IMG/VR virus record: IMGVR_UViG_3300032116_001056
Span: 1 to 27,965 of that record
Origin: a virus
Strand: one strand, 5' to 3'
DNA length: 27,965 nucleotides
The notes beneath the pieces are model-generated. The model was not told the DNA's origin, made no database searches, and was given only the letters and a program-made list of their open reading frames with translations. Both the position numbers and the translations under genes were made by a program. Positions 6,091 to 14,418 of this stretch are shown here, piece by piece (positions within the stretch are counted from its first letter, which is position 1; every line of letters starts with the position of its first letter).

Positions 6091-6362
6091 AGTGTTTGGT
6101 CGCTAAGTGAGTGGCGCAGATCGATTTCATTGAGTATTTCTTCCGCGCTCATCTTACTTAAACCGGTCCAACCACCCTCGACGAATATTTTACCATCCAT
6201 GAAGATCTGCGGCACTGTGCGCAGACCTTTTTGGGTGATGAATTCTCTGGCTTCGGCATCCTGTTCGATGTTGATTTCAACGAACTTGATATTTTTGCTT
6301 TTGAGGAAGTTCTTGGCCTGCACACAGTAAGGGCAAACAGTTTTAGAATATATGGTCAGCAT
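6087..6362 (-). CDS. grx: Glutaredoxin
   Basis: A 91-residue glutaredoxin of the thioredoxin fold: the CPYC redox motif at residues 10-13, the cis-proline TVP at 49-51, and the glutathione-binding GG at 63-64 (VEGGWTGL). Length is normal. It passes electrons from glutathione to the C-terminal cysteines of ribonucleotide reductase; in T4 the nrdC product does the same. The start is the ATG at 6362, which shares a base with the nrdB stop (TAATG); a longer frame to 6479 would overlap nrdB by over 100 bases and lacks homology. The stop overlaps the LSm-like gene by ATGA. Gene order nrdA-nrdB-grx supports a dedicated reductant. Confidence 0.93.
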   Translation of the reverse strand: MLTIYSKTVCPYCVQAKNFLKSKNIKFVEINIEQDAEAREFITQKGLRTVPQIFMDGKIFVEGGWTGLSKMSAEEILNEIDLRHSLSDQTL

Positions 6363-7486
6363 TATAGAGAAAGTCCAGCCAGGGTCGATGAGTCTACATC
6401 TTGTTTGGTTCCACCTACTACATAGGAACTGATTTCTGTTTCCTGTGGCGCTACCTGCACTTCGGCGCCGGCAATCCATTTGGCTGTCCAGGGCAAGGGA
6501 TTACTACCGCCACGATAACGTGTGGGCAGGCCAACCGCGGTCATGCGCTTGTGTGCTATCCATTCTACGTAGTCATTGAGCAACTGTTCATTGAGTCCGA
6601 TCATGCTGCCATTCTTGAACAGATAATGGCTCCAGGTCTTTTCTTGAGCCACAGCATCGTCAAACATGGCTGTCATCTCTGCTTCGGTCTCTTGGCGGAT
6701 GCGCACATAATCAGGATCATCCTGCGGCAACAGTTTCAATAGTTGTTGGGTGCTGGCCAAGTGGACGTTTTCGTCTCGGGCGATAAACTTAATGATCTTA
6801 GCGTTACCCTCCATCTTCTTGAGCTCTGCGAACGCCCAGGAGCACGCGAAAGACACATAGAACCTGATGCCCTCGAGAACATTGACCGAGGCCAAGGCCA
6901 ACCACAGTTTTTTCTTGAGTTCGTACTCGGTGATCTCGAATCGTGTTCCGTTGCACTCATGTTGGCCTGCTCCTAACAGTTGATACCACGAACTATAACG
7001 TATGAGATCGTCGTAGTATTTGCTGATGTCGCGGCCACAGGTCACGATTTCATCGATTTCCAACATGTGATCGAACACTTCGCTGGGATCCGAATACACG
7101 TTGCGGATGATGTGTGTGTAACTGCGGCTGTGTATGGTTTCGCTGAACGCCCAGGTCTCAATCCACGTTTCCAACTCAGGCAGTGTGACCAAGGGCAGAA
7201 AAGCCAGATTGGGGCTGCGGCCTTGTACACTATCCAACAGGATCTGGCGCTTGAGATTGGCTGTAAAAATGTGCTGTTCCCATGTGGTCAGGTCTTTGAA
7301 GTCCTTGGCATCACGTAGCACATCTACTTCTTCAGGGCGCCAGAAAAAACCCAACTGTTTGTCTGTGAGTTTGTCAAACTGGCGATATTTCAATGTATCA
7401 TATCTCTGCATACCCAGCGGGCCGGCAGGATCAATGAAGGCCAAGGCCTGGGTATGATCTTTGTTGCGTAAATTCAGTACAGTCAT
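6362..7486 (-). CDS. nrdB: Ribonucleotide reductase class Ia small subunit
   Basis: A 374-residue class Ia beta subunit. The diiron ligands are all present: Asp85, Glu116, His119, Glu205, Glu239 and His242, with the radical Tyr123 in ETIHSRSYTHI. The sequence closely follows the proteobacterial/T4 type (LDSVQGRSPNLAFLPL, AFSETIHSRSYTHIIRN). The C-terminal tail ends LAGLSL, comparable to the tail that docks on NrdA. Length matches E. coli NrdB (376). Function: forms the tyrosyl radical that starts ribonucleotide reduction for dNTP supply during phage replication. It lies 8 bases after nrdA and shares its last base with the glutaredoxin start, so the three form one operon. No intron or intein is visible. 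Confidence 0.97.
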   Translation of the reverse strand: MTVLNLRNKDHTQALAFIDPAGPLGMQRYDTLKYRQFDKLTDKQLGFFWRPEEVDVLRDAKDFKDLTTWEQHIFTANLKRQILLDSVQGRSPNLAFLPLVTLPELETWIETWAFSETIHSRSYTHIIRNVYSDPSEVFDHMLEIDEIVTCGRDISKYYDDLIRYSSWYQLLGAGQHECNGTRFEITEYELKKKLWLALASVNVLEGIRFYVSFACSWAFAELKKMEGNAKIIKFIARDENVHLASTQQLLKLLPQDDPDYVRIRQETEAEMTAMFDDAVAQEKTWSHYLFKNGSMIGLNEQLLNDYVEWIAHKRMTAVGLPTRYRGGSNPLPWTAKWIAGAEVQVAPQETEISSYVVGGTKQDVDSSTLAGLSL

Positions 7487-7494
7487 CTGGGTCT

Positions 7495-9801
7495 CTATAT
7501 TTTGCAGCTTTCACAGTCATCGTCGGCCAATGATGTATCCACTGATTCTATCAGGATTGATTTGTTCTGCAGCCTATCGATGTCGATCTCTCCTGATCCA
7601 TCGTAGGTGTTGAAATAATACAATTGTTTGCCTCCATACTTGTAAAACATGATCATGTGTTTGAGCATGTCACTCATGGGTATCTTTTCATCTTCATAGT
7701 GCTGAGGATTATAGGAAGTGTTGACACTGATACCTTGGTCTATGTATTTTTGCAGGACTGCCATGATTTTCAAATAGCCTTCGGGCGAACGCTGGTCCCA
7801 CAGTAGCTCATATTTGTTCTTGAGCCTGCGGAATTCGGGTACAACCTGTTTTAGCACACCATCTTTGCTCTGCTTGATTGAAACATAACTGCGTGGTGGT
7901 TCCACACCATTGGTGGCGTTGGAAATCTGGGCCGATGTTTCGGCTGGCATCAGGGCCATAAGTGTGCTATTGCGTATACCGTGCTGGCGCAGTTGCTGAC
8001 GTAGAGACTCCCAATCCATTAGGTCTTGATGTGGTACCAGTTCGTCGACTTCGCGCTTGTAGGTATCCACTGGCAGTTCCCCGGTATGATAACGGGTCTG
8101 GTCGCTCAACGGGCAAGAACCAAATTCTTTGGCAAGATCCGCACTGGCCTTGATCAGATAATAGGACCAATGCTGTGCCCAACGATCGACCAGTGACAAT
8201 GCTTGAGGATCAGAATAGGAAAGATCATTCTTGGCCAACCAATAGGCCAGGTTGATGATGCCCACGCCCAAGGGTCGTCGATTCTCTGTGGCGATCTGTG
8301 CGGCCAAGATGGGGTAGTTTTGGTAACTCAATAGCGCATCCAGACCACGCACAGCCAAGGTACAGGCACGTTCCATGTCCTCAGGGTCACGGAACACTCC
8401 CCAGTTGATGGCGCTCAGAGTACACAGTGCAATCTCTCCATTAGGATCATTGATGTCTGTGAGCGGACGAGTGGGTAGATTTATTTCACAGCAGAGATTG
8501 CTTTGCCGTATGGGTGCCACCTCAGGGCGGAAGGCACCATGATTATTGGCATGATCCACGTTCATGAGATAGATGCGGCCAGTATCTTTGCGCTCCTGCA
8601 TGAAACGACTGAACAGTTCCACTGCCTTGATGGTCTTTTTACGTAGTTTGGTGTTGCGCTCGGCACGCTCATACAATTCACGGAAACGATCCACATCTTG
8701 ATAGAATGCATCGCGCATCTCTGGCACATCGTGCGGAGAGAACAGGGTGATGTCACCGTTGTTGAGCAGACGCTCATACATGACTTTGTTGAACTGTACA
8801 CCATAGTCCATATGGCGCACACGGTTGTCGTCAGTGCCTTTGTTGTTTTTCAGCACCAAGAGATCTTCTACTTCAAGGTGCCAGATAGGATAATAAAGAG
8901 TGGCGGCACCATTGCGTACACCGCCTTGGCTACACGAGCGGGTGGCCGCCTGGAAAAGTTTGTAAAATGGTATGACACCGGTGTGATAAGCATCGCCGTT
9001 GCGGATGGGACTGCCAAGAGCACGTATCCGGCCTGCGCCTATTCCTATGCCTGCCTTTTGGCTCACGTATTTTACTATGCTACTTGCTGTGGCATTGATT
9101 GAGTCAAGACTATCGTCAGTTTCGATCAGCACACATGAACTGAACTGTCTCATGGGTGTACGCACGCCGGCCATGACCGGGGTGGGCAGTGATATTTGGT
9201 GTGTAGATATGGCATCATAATAATCCTTGACCCACATCATGCGGCTTTCTCGGGGATAACGGCTGAATAAAGTGGCAGCGATCAGTGCATAGGCAATCTG
9301 CGGTGTTTCATAGATATCTTTGGTCACGCGATTCTGTACCAGGTACTTGCCACGGAACTGCTCCATGGCCGCATAGGTCAGTTCTTCGTCGCGCTCGTGT
9401 TTGACGAATGAGTTGATCTTGTCCCATTCTTCTATACTATAACTTTCCAGCAATTCCTGATCATAAAAACCAGCCTGAACGTTCTTGGTAACCAATTCGT
9501 GAATATGGCAAGGCTGGAACTGTTCATAGACCTGTTTGCGTATGTGATAGCAGATCAAGCGACCAGCCACGTACTGATAGTTGGGGGTATCTTCGCTGAT
9601 GAGATCTGCCGCGGATTTGATCAAGGTCTCTTGGATGTCCGTGGTCTTGATTCCGTTGTAAAATTGTATATGGCTTTTGATTTCTACTTCGCTGGCCGAA
9701 ACGCCAGTGATACCTTGTGTGGCCCAGAATACTACTTTGTGTAATTTTTCTAAATCTAATGACTCTCGCTGACCGTTTCTTTTTTGTACTTGTATTTGCA
9801 T
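7495..9801 (-). CDS. nrdA: Ribonucleotide reductase class Ia large subunit
   Basis: A 768-residue alpha subunit. Residues 1-90 are an ATP-cone (VQKRNGQRESLDLEKLHKVV), so dATP-type overall regulation may be kept. Active-site residues are visible: Cys223 and Cys460 (the redox pair), Asn435, thiyl Cys437 and Glu439 in SNLCCEINLP, and the radical-transfer pair Tyr728-Tyr729 in KQLYYFNTYDG. The C-terminal shuttle cysteines are Cys763 and Cys766 in DDDCESCKI, two residues apart rather than four as in E. coli. Length is normal (E. coli 761). It reduces ribonucleoside diphosphates with NrdB and probably the neighbouring glutaredoxin. The AATAGG before the ATG is a weak ribosome site. No split or intein is seen. 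Confidence 0.97.
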   Translation of the reverse strand: MQIQVQKRNGQRESLDLEKLHKVVFWATQGITGVSASEVEIKSHIQFYNGIKTTDIQETLIKSAADLISEDTPNYQYVAGRLICYHIRKQVYEQFQPCHIHELVTKNVQAGFYDQELLESYSIEEWDKINSFVKHERDEELTYAAMEQFRGKYLVQNRVTKDIYETPQIAYALIAATLFSRYPRESRMMWVKDYYDAISTHQISLPTPVMAGVRTPMRQFSSCVLIETDDSLDSINATASSIVKYVSQKAGIGIGAGRIRALGSPIRNGDAYHTGVIPFYKLFQAATRSCSQGGVRNGAATLYYPIWHLEVEDLLVLKNNKGTDDNRVRHMDYGVQFNKVMYERLLNNGDITLFSPHDVPEMRDAFYQDVDRFRELYERAERNTKLRKKTIKAVELFSRFMQERKDTGRIYLMNVDHANNHGAFRPEVAPIRQSNLCCEINLPTRPLTDINDPNGEIALCTLSAINWGVFRDPEDMERACTLAVRGLDALLSYQNYPILAAQIATENRRPLGVGIINLAYWLAKNDLSYSDPQALSLVDRWAQHWSYYLIKASADLAKEFGSCPLSDQTRYHTGELPVDTYKREVDELVPHQDLMDWESLRQQLRQHGIRNSTLMALMPAETSAQISNATNGVEPPRSYVSIKQSKDGVLKQVVPEFRRLKNKYELLWDQRSPEGYLKIMAVLQKYIDQGISVNTSYNPQHYEDEKIPMSDMLKHMIMFYKYGGKQLYYFNTYDGSGEIDIDRLQNKSILIESVDTSLADDDCESCKI

Positions 9802-9805
9802 TGTT

Positions 9806-10231
9806 TTAACCTATTAAACTGGATAATTTATCACGATCCAGCGTTCTCGTGATAGTTGGAATATTTGATGAGATATTTAAGACCTGGCCCGTGTTCCAAT
9901 TCAATATATATTTTCCTTTGTTGACCAGGACTAAATTGCCTGCAAAACACTGTGCCAACTCAAGATCCGTTACGTCAGATCTATCCAACAATTCAATAGT
10001 ATACAATATACCCAGGGCTCTTGCAACATCACAGAACACATTGTCAGCCAAAAGGCTCCAGGGGTCTGGCCAGGATTGATGATCATCCCAGTGCAGATAG
10101 TAAGGACGCCATGGGGTTTGGCTCCACCATTGATTGATTTCTAACAATGCGGATTCAAGGTCAAGGCCTTGGCATCGTCGGCGCAGATCCGACCAATCTC
10201 TTAGTCTATTTTGGAAATCGGGTGACCACAT
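9806..10231 (-). CDS. Conserved T4-like phage protein (YYLHWDD/WPDPW)
   Basis: A 141-residue protein with a characteristic run: INQWWSQTPWRPYYLHWDD, then SWPDPWSLLADNVFCDVARA and ALGILYTIELL. I recognise this Trp-rich pattern from conserved, uncharacterised proteins of marine and freshwater T4-like phages. The Cys-x-x-A-R-A-L-G helix after the DPW loop recalls a papain/transglutaminase-like Cys helix, but the matching His is not obvious, so no enzymatic claim is made. The start is the ATG at 10231, overlapping the tailspike stop as TGATG. No ribosome site is visible, so translation is probably by termination-reinitiation. It is followed by nrdA after four bases. Confidence 0.72.
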   Translation of the reverse strand: MWSPDFQNRLRDWSDLRRRCQGLDLESALLEINQWWSQTPWRPYYLHWDDHQSWPDPWSLLADNVFCDVARALGILYTIELLDRSDVTDLELAQCFAGNLVLVNKGKYILNWNTGQVLNISSNIPTITRTLDRDKLSSLIG

Positions 10232-11850
10232 CAAGCGAGATGGCTTATTGAGTAGGTCAGGGTTCCCCCGGTGCTGTCACCGGTGTTGGTAGTGGTATAC
10301 TTGATCAAAATGTTAGCACCACTCTGTTCAGCGTACAAAGTCACACCGGTATCGATGTTTTCGTTATAGTCGTCTGAATAACTCAAGGTACCTACACTGT
10401 CGTCAAAACTGTAGGCTACCACTGTGAACACACCATGCCGTAGCAGGCTGCCACGTTCTATGCTGTAGTTCATGCTGAAACTCTTGCTCTGTGTAAGATT
10501 CCAGGTGAACACAGTGGCCGGACTGGATTGATTGTCATCCATGACAAAGGTACGACCATTGTTACGGGCATATCTGCCTACCTGTAGCTGAGTGCCGGTA
10601 GTGACTTCGCCACCTATGATCTCCACACGTGGGAATGAGTTGCTGTCAGTGTCGTCACGCTCAAACAGATCACTGATGCTGACATTGTCGTCATTGCCAA
10701 ACAGGATTACCGGTGTGGCCGGATTGCCCGCGCCTTGGAATTCGTTGCCCACGTTATAGAACGCATTATAGGCAGATGCGCACAGAGATACGTCATCAAA
10801 AATGATGCCTTCGCCATACACCGTATCAAACATGTTCTGTACTACACGCACGCCGGTTGGCCCACCGTTGACCACAGCACCATCGCCCATGACCACACCC
10901 TGATACAGCGTGGCGAATTTGCCGTTGCTTATGGTCACGCTTTGTATTTGCTCATCAGTGTTGAGACCATAAGTTAGTCCAGCAAAACGACACTTGTCAA
11001 AGGTGATCTGATTGCAGATCTCCGTAGTAGTGCTGTTGAATCTCACACCAGCGACGTTGTCCGTGGCACCATTGGCCGTGATCACGGCAGTAGTCAGGGG
11101 ACCAAGGAAGTTTACGCTGTCAAAATAACACTGGGTAGCGTCCTCAATCAAGAACACATCAGTGACCGGCCCGGTCTGGAAGGTCATGGAAGAAATTTCA
11201 ATGTTGCGTGGGGGCGTGCCACCGTTGTTGCCTATATTGGGTCCAGTCTGTGGCAGGCCGTCGGGTCCAATCACATTGTCGCCAAATCTGGCCACGTATT
11301 CTGTCAGCGTGGAAATGTCCACTGCCTCGTCAAGATAGATGATGGAACAGTCGGCGCCCTCACCTACCAACTTGGCATAGGTAGGAATCACTATGCTCTG
11401 TGTTACACGATAGGTGCCCGCTGGAAAATACAAGGTACGTCTGACCTGGGTGTTGGTATCTCGGCAATAGAGCTGTGTCAACGCACGTTGTACCGCGGAT
11501 GTATCATCTGCTACACCATCGCCCACTGCACCAAAATCTCTCACGTCGGCAAAATCATCCAGTTTTTCCTGCACTGTACGGATCACAGGATCTGATGCAT
11601 CAGGACCGGTCTGGGCCGCATAGCCCACTGCCAAATCTTTATAAGTGTAAGGGCTCAGGGCCAGGAGATCGCTGAATTCTGTCAGGATCTCTGTGTTGCC
11701 GATCACAGGGGCACCTTCTTGCAAGGTTCCGTTGCCAATGAACAGCCTGCGCTGGTCCACGCACCAGCCGAATTCTGCACCGGCTAACTGCGGTAGATTT
11801 TCGTAGAGCCCTTTGCGGTTGGTAATACGCGATACTTGTACAATTGCCAT
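10231..11850 (-). CDS. Tailspike/tail fibre with pectate-lyase-type beta-helix
   Basis: A 539-residue receptor-binding-type protein. Residues 1-58 are an N-terminal attachment module (LAGAEFGWCVDQRRLFIGNG then EGAPVIGNTEILTEF) seen at the start of many phage fibre proteins. Residues 100-125 (VRDFGAVGDGVADDTSAVQRAL) are the start of a Pectate_lyase_3-type parallel beta-helix, with coils continuing to about 420 (FDKCRFAGL, VQNMFDTVYGEGIIFDDV). The C-terminal 120 residues are beta-rich and Thr/Ser/Gly-rich. Such spikes bind and often cleave surface polysaccharide; catalytic residues cannot be assigned by eye. The GCTAAATA element at 11873-11880 is a likely late promoter. It stands beside nrdA rather than with the other tail genes. 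Confidence 0.87.
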   Translation of the reverse strand: MAIVQVSRITNRKGLYENLPQLAGAEFGWCVDQRRLFIGNGTLQEGAPVIGNTEILTEFSDLLALSPYTYKDLAVGYAAQTGPDASDPVIRTVQEKLDDFADVRDFGAVGDGVADDTSAVQRALTQLYCRDTNTQVRRTLYFPAGTYRVTQSIVIPTYAKLVGEGADCSIIYLDEAVDISTLTEYVARFGDNVIGPDGLPQTGPNIGNNGGTPPRNIEISSMTFQTGPVTDVFLIEDATQCYFDSVNFLGPLTTAVITANGATDNVAGVRFNSTTTEICNQITFDKCRFAGLTYGLNTDEQIQSVTISNGKFATLYQGVVMGDGAVVNGGPTGVRVVQNMFDTVYGEGIIFDDVSLCASAYNAFYNVGNEFQGAGNPATPVILFGNDDNVSISDLFERDDTDSNSFPRVEIIGGEVTTGTQLQVGRYARNNGRTFVMDDNQSSPATVFTWNLTQSKSFSMNYSIERGSLLRHGVFTVVAYSFDDSVGTLSYSDDYNENIDTGVTLYAEQSGANILIKYTTTNTGDSTGGTLTYSISHLA

Positions 11851-11861
11851 GGTTGGATCCG

Positions 11862-12401
11862 TTAAGTTCGTGTATTTAGCGGAACCATCTGCACGCTCAG
11901 GGTCACTCTAAGCACATTATCTACCTCAGGACCCAGTCCTTGATGGTACTGTGTGCTGTCATAATCCAGCATCAAGCCCGGTTCGGGCAACACCCTGCAG
12001 ATTTCTTGGTCTCCTTGGAAAAACACAGTGTGACCGCACCAGATCTCTTGCCACACAGGATTAAGATAGGCCAGCAGAGTGCGGGCTCCAGGCCGGATGC
12101 TGTCTCTGTGCCGTGCGCTGTGCATGCCCCGGGTCTGTCCGTTGATTACCACACGGTTCGCTCGCAAGTCGCTATGGTTCTGTATCATGTGCTGAACCAG
12201 GCACTTGATCGGGTCCGGCACGTTCGGCAGCCAGATGGATGCAAGATTTCCAGCGGTGTTGGTCAGCGTGGTAACTGGCCAATTCCAGTGCCAGTGATGA
12301 TCACCGTGCATGGCAATGTAGCGCCAGCCAGGCTTCTGATCTATCACTTGCCAGGCAGCGAGGTGCAACTCGGGGTCAAGACGACAGGTAGTATAACTCA
12401 A
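11862..12401 (-). CDS. 2-oxoglutarate/Fe(II) oxygenase (P4H-like)
   Basis: A 179-residue double-stranded beta-helix oxygenase. The iron-binding facial triad is His98 and Asp100 (SARHRDSIRPG) with His153 (TQYHQGLGP), and Arg165 (LRVTLSV) should bind 2-oxoglutarate. Length suits a minimal prolyl-4-hydroxylase-like domain. Phages of this group often carry such enzymes, and substrates are unknown. The start is uncertain: I use a TTG at 12401 preceded by GGTGGAAA, overlapping the nuclease gene by 26 bases. The first ATG, at 12440, would give a 65-base overlap and add residues that look like noise. It is one of three oxygenases in the window and is cotranscribed with the nuclease, iscA and iscU. 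Confidence 0.82.
   Translation of the reverse strand: MSYTTCRLDPELHLAAWQVIDQKPGWRYIAMHGDHHWHWNWPVTTLTNTAGNLASIWLPNVPDPIKCLVQHMIQNHSDLRANRVVINGQTRGMHSARHRDSIRPGARTLLAYLNPVWQEIWCGHTVFFQGDQEICRVLPEPGLMLDYDSTQYHQGLGPEVDNVLRVTLSVQMVPLNTRT
11873..11880 (-). promoter_or_regulatory. T4-type late promoter before the tailspike
   Basis: GCTAAATA followed by CA on the minus strand, ending 23 bases before the tailspike ATG. With T4 spacing the transcript would start near 11866, leaving a leader of about 16 bases that contains a GGA ribosome site. It lies within the last codons of the upstream oxygenase gene. Confidence 0.55.
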
Positions 12402-13089
12402 GTCGTTTCCACCATTCTTGCTCCCAATGATCAAATTCATCAGGACGGAGCATGAATTCTTGATATTCCGGAGGCTTGACGATGTTGAACTGCGCATCCA
12501 CTTCGGGTTTGACACACATCAAGATCACACCTTTGCGTATTTTTGTTCCATGCACTTCGTTATGCGCCAGGGCATAGGCCACCAGCTGTAGTTTGTAATC
12601 GTCGATCCACTCTTCGCGTTTGGGTTTGTTGGTCTGCTTGTAGTCCAAGATGGATTCTTCACCCAGGTGTATGCCACAGCCATCTGTGGTTCCAGCATAC
12701 AGGCCAGGAAAATACAAAGGCACTTCCACACCCCAGAATTCTTCAACATTTTTAAGTCCTTGATCGATCACGGTCATGGCCATGGCATGGCTGGCCCAGG
12801 CATAGGGATTGGTACCAGCTGGCTTTATCTCGCCGGTCTTGACATAGTGCTCCAGGTAGGTGTGCATCCTGGTGCCGCGATTGGCTGCTTCTGTGGTAAT
12901 GGCCTGGGCACGCTCGGTGCCCACACGTTTTTTCCACTCGTTCAAGGCTCTACGGCTTTCTTCGGGCTTGGTACGATCTAAGATCGTTGTAACACTGGGC
13001 AATCTTTGGCCATCAGGTGTGGCATAGAGTCGGCGACCATCTTCGGTTGCGCGATGCAACGGCTGGTAATCAAATCGGTGATTGATCAA
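12376..13089 (-). CDS. PD-(D/E)XK (RecB-type) nuclease
   Basis: A 237-residue single-domain nuclease of the PD-(D/E)XK superfamily. An early RGTRMHTYLEHYV helix (71-83) is followed by Glu122 in GVEVPLY, Asp136 in YAGTTDGCG, the Asp149-Tyr-Lys151 motif in SILDYKQTNK, and the Gln168/Tyr172 motif in YKLQLVAYALAHN, the order typical of RecB/Cas4-like exonucleases. It lacks the four-cysteine iron-sulfur cluster of Cas4 and AddB. Likely role: DNA end processing in phage recombination or host DNA breakdown. The start (ATG at 13089) overlaps the iscA stop by ATGA. The opening motif RLPSVTTIL with an N-terminal KPEES is normal for this phage family. Confidence 0.87.
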   Translation of the reverse strand: MINHRFDYQPLHRATEDGRRLYATPDGQRLPSVTTILDRTKPEESRRALNEWKKRVGTERAQAITTEAANRGTRMHTYLEHYVKTGEIKPAGTNPYAWASHAMAMTVIDQGLKNVEEFWGVEVPLYFPGLYAGTTDGCGIHLGEESILDYKQTNKPKREEWIDDYKLQLVAYALAHNEVHGTKIRKGVILMCVKPEVDAQFNIVKPPEYQEFMLRPDEFDHWEQEWWKRLELYYLSS

Positions 13090-13415
13090 ATTCTAAAACT
13101 TTCTCCGCAACCACAACGGTCGCGTTCATTGGGGTTGATGAAATCAAATCCTTCGTTGAGTCCTTTCTTGACCCAGGCCATGGTCATGCCTTCGAGGTAA
13201 GGGCGATGTTTAGGATCTATGTACACACGTACACCGTTGACGTCATAGTGTGCCATACAGTGTTCCCTACCTTGCTCGGTATCTACATATTCCAAGGTGT
13301 AAGCCAATCCCGAACACCCTGTGGTGCGCACACCAATCTTTATGCCTATACCGCGACCACGACGTGCGATGTTGTCTTTGACCCGGCAGGCTGCTTCATC
13401 AGTCAGTGACAGCAT
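13086..13415 (-). CDS. iscA: A-type iron-sulfur carrier (IscA/ErpA/SufA family)
   Basis: A 109-residue A-type carrier. The three cluster-binding cysteines are present: Cys34 in VRTTGCSGLAYTLEY, and Cys101 and Cys103 in the terminal CGCGESF. Length and layout match E. coli IscA (107 residues), including GLNEGFDFINPN before the Cys pair. Function: accepts an Fe-S cluster, usually from IscU, and delivers it to target enzymes. It overlaps the end of iscU by 17 bases and the nuclease start by ATGA, so the pair is coupled. No degraded positions are seen, so it looks functional. SufA or ErpA cannot be excluded by sequence alone, but the iscU neighbour favours the Isc type. Confidence 0.95.
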   Translation of the reverse strand: MLSLTDEAACRVKDNIARRGRGIGIKIGVRTTGCSGLAYTLEYVDTEQGREHCMAHYDVNGVRVYIDPKHRPYLEGMTMAWVKKGLNEGFDFINPNERDRCGCGESFRI

Positions 13416-13791
13416 GTTTTTTACGATAATCTTCTATGGCGGCTTTAATAGCATCTTCGGCCAAGATCGAACAGTGTATCTTGACCGGTGGAAGTGCTAA
13501 CTCTTGGGCGATTTGAGTGTTTCGGATTGTTGCGGCTTGGTCGAGGGTTTTTCCTTTGACCCATTCGGTGACAAGGCTTGAGCTTGCGATCGCCGAGCCG
13601 CAGCCATACGTTTTAAAGCGAGCGTCTGTAATAATACCTGTATCATCATCTACCTTTATTTGCAATTTCATCACATCACCGCAGGCAGGAGCACCGACCA
13701 TGCCGGTGCCCACTTGCGTGTCTGCCTTGTCAAATGATCCTACGTTGCGGGGATGCTCGTAGTGATCTAATACTTTTTCACTATAAGCCAT
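13399..13791 (-). CDS. iscU: Iron-sulfur cluster scaffold IscU
   Basis: A 130-residue IscU, extremely close to the proteobacterial protein (MAYSEKVLDHYEHPRNVGSF; E. coli IscU begins almost identically). Cluster residues Cys37 (APACGDVM), Asp39, Cys64 (YGCGSAIASSS), His106 and Cys107 (KIHCSILAED) are intact, and the LPPVK motif (100-104) recognised by the HscA chaperone is kept, so it should work with the host IscS/HscA/HscB machinery, none of which is encoded here. A GGAGGT ribosome site precedes the ATG. It sits 24 bases after the oxygenase gene. It is an auxiliary metabolic gene acquired from bacteria (inference from similarity). Confidence 0.97.
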   Translation of the reverse strand: MAYSEKVLDHYEHPRNVGSFDKADTQVGTGMVGAPACGDVMKLQIKVDDDTGIITDARFKTYGCGSAIASSSLVTEWVKGKTLDQAATIRNTQIAQELALPPVKIHCSILAEDAIKAAIEDYRKKHAVTD

Positions 13792-13815
13792 GTTGGGTAC
13801 CTCCTACTGTTGTAC

Positions 13816-14412
13816 TTATATTAGATTGCCACTGACTGATATCCTGATGCCATCCGTTGTGGTAAAAGGATTTACCTGATGTACCAGTTTGCCAGGAAAC
13901 ATGATCATCTTGCCACGCCAGTCTTGATCTACTGGCAAGGTATAGGTACAGACCTTGCCCAAGATCGTGGTGTATTTGAATTCGAAACAACTGTGCCTCT
14001 GTCCGCGAGCATCTGGATACACCGCCAATTCTTCTTTGAGATCGTAGGGTATCTGCACCCAGATCACGAAACTGAGATCACCATCATGATCATGAGATGG
14101 ATTGTATTCATGCCGCTTTTGGAAGTTGGCCCAAACGCTGTCTAACTCAAAGGGTTTTGGCCGTGTCACGGTGCTGGCCGAAGTATATTGAGCAGCCACT
14201 TGCTGAATGAATTCACGGAACTCGGGTGATGGATCAAAACTGTATTGATCTTGAATATGCCCCACGAGATGATCGTTCCAGGGTTTGTATTGATCAGGGT
14301 TGGCTTGGATGTCTGCGCACACCTTGTCAAGATAGGACAGAGCCACCGGAGGGATGTCGAACATTATGAAGCCAAGATTGGGCAGTTGGTGATGTTTTAT
14401 TTCGATCTGCAT
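13816..14412 (-). CDS. 2-oxoglutarate/Fe(II) oxygenase
   Basis: A 198-residue oxygenase of the type common in T4-like cyanophages. The double-stranded beta-helix core has HDHDGDLSFVIWVQIP (His107/His109 region as the first iron ligands), a central FEFKYTTILG strand, and the distal GKMIMFPGKLVHQV (His178) with GIRISVSGN (Arg190 for 2-oxoglutarate). An N-terminal extension of about 90 helical residues precedes the core. Substrate unknown; peptide hydroxylation is a common guess for the family. The ATG at 14412 lies exactly where transcription from the promoter at 14419-14447 should begin, so the mRNA is probably leaderless. It is the first gene of the oxygenase-iscU-iscA-nuclease-oxygenase unit. 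Confidence 0.85.
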   Translation of the reverse strand: MQIEIKHHQLPNLGFIMFDIPPVALSYLDKVCADIQANPDQYKPWNDHLVGHIQDQYSFDPSPEFREFIQQVAAQYTSASTVTRPKPFELDSVWANFQKRHEYNPSHDHDGDLSFVIWVQIPYDLKEELAVYPDARGQRHSCFEFKYTTILGKVCTYTLPVDQDWRGKMIMFPGKLVHQVNPFTTTDGIRISVSGNLI

Positions 14413-14418
14413 GTGTCA

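Noticed and set aside
6087-6479. 130-residue version of glutaredoxin starting at 6479
   Set aside because: The added 39 residues lie in another frame of nrdB and have no glutaredoxin similarity; the ATG at 6362 begins the usual first strand.
7495-9801. Intein or intron in nrdA or nrdB, common in phages
   Set aside because: Both reading frames are continuous and of normal length with every active-site motif in place.
12376-13089. The PD-(D/E)XK protein as Cas4 or a sign of a CRISPR system
   Set aside because: The four Fe-S cysteines of Cas4 are absent, and no repeat-spacer array or other cas gene is present.
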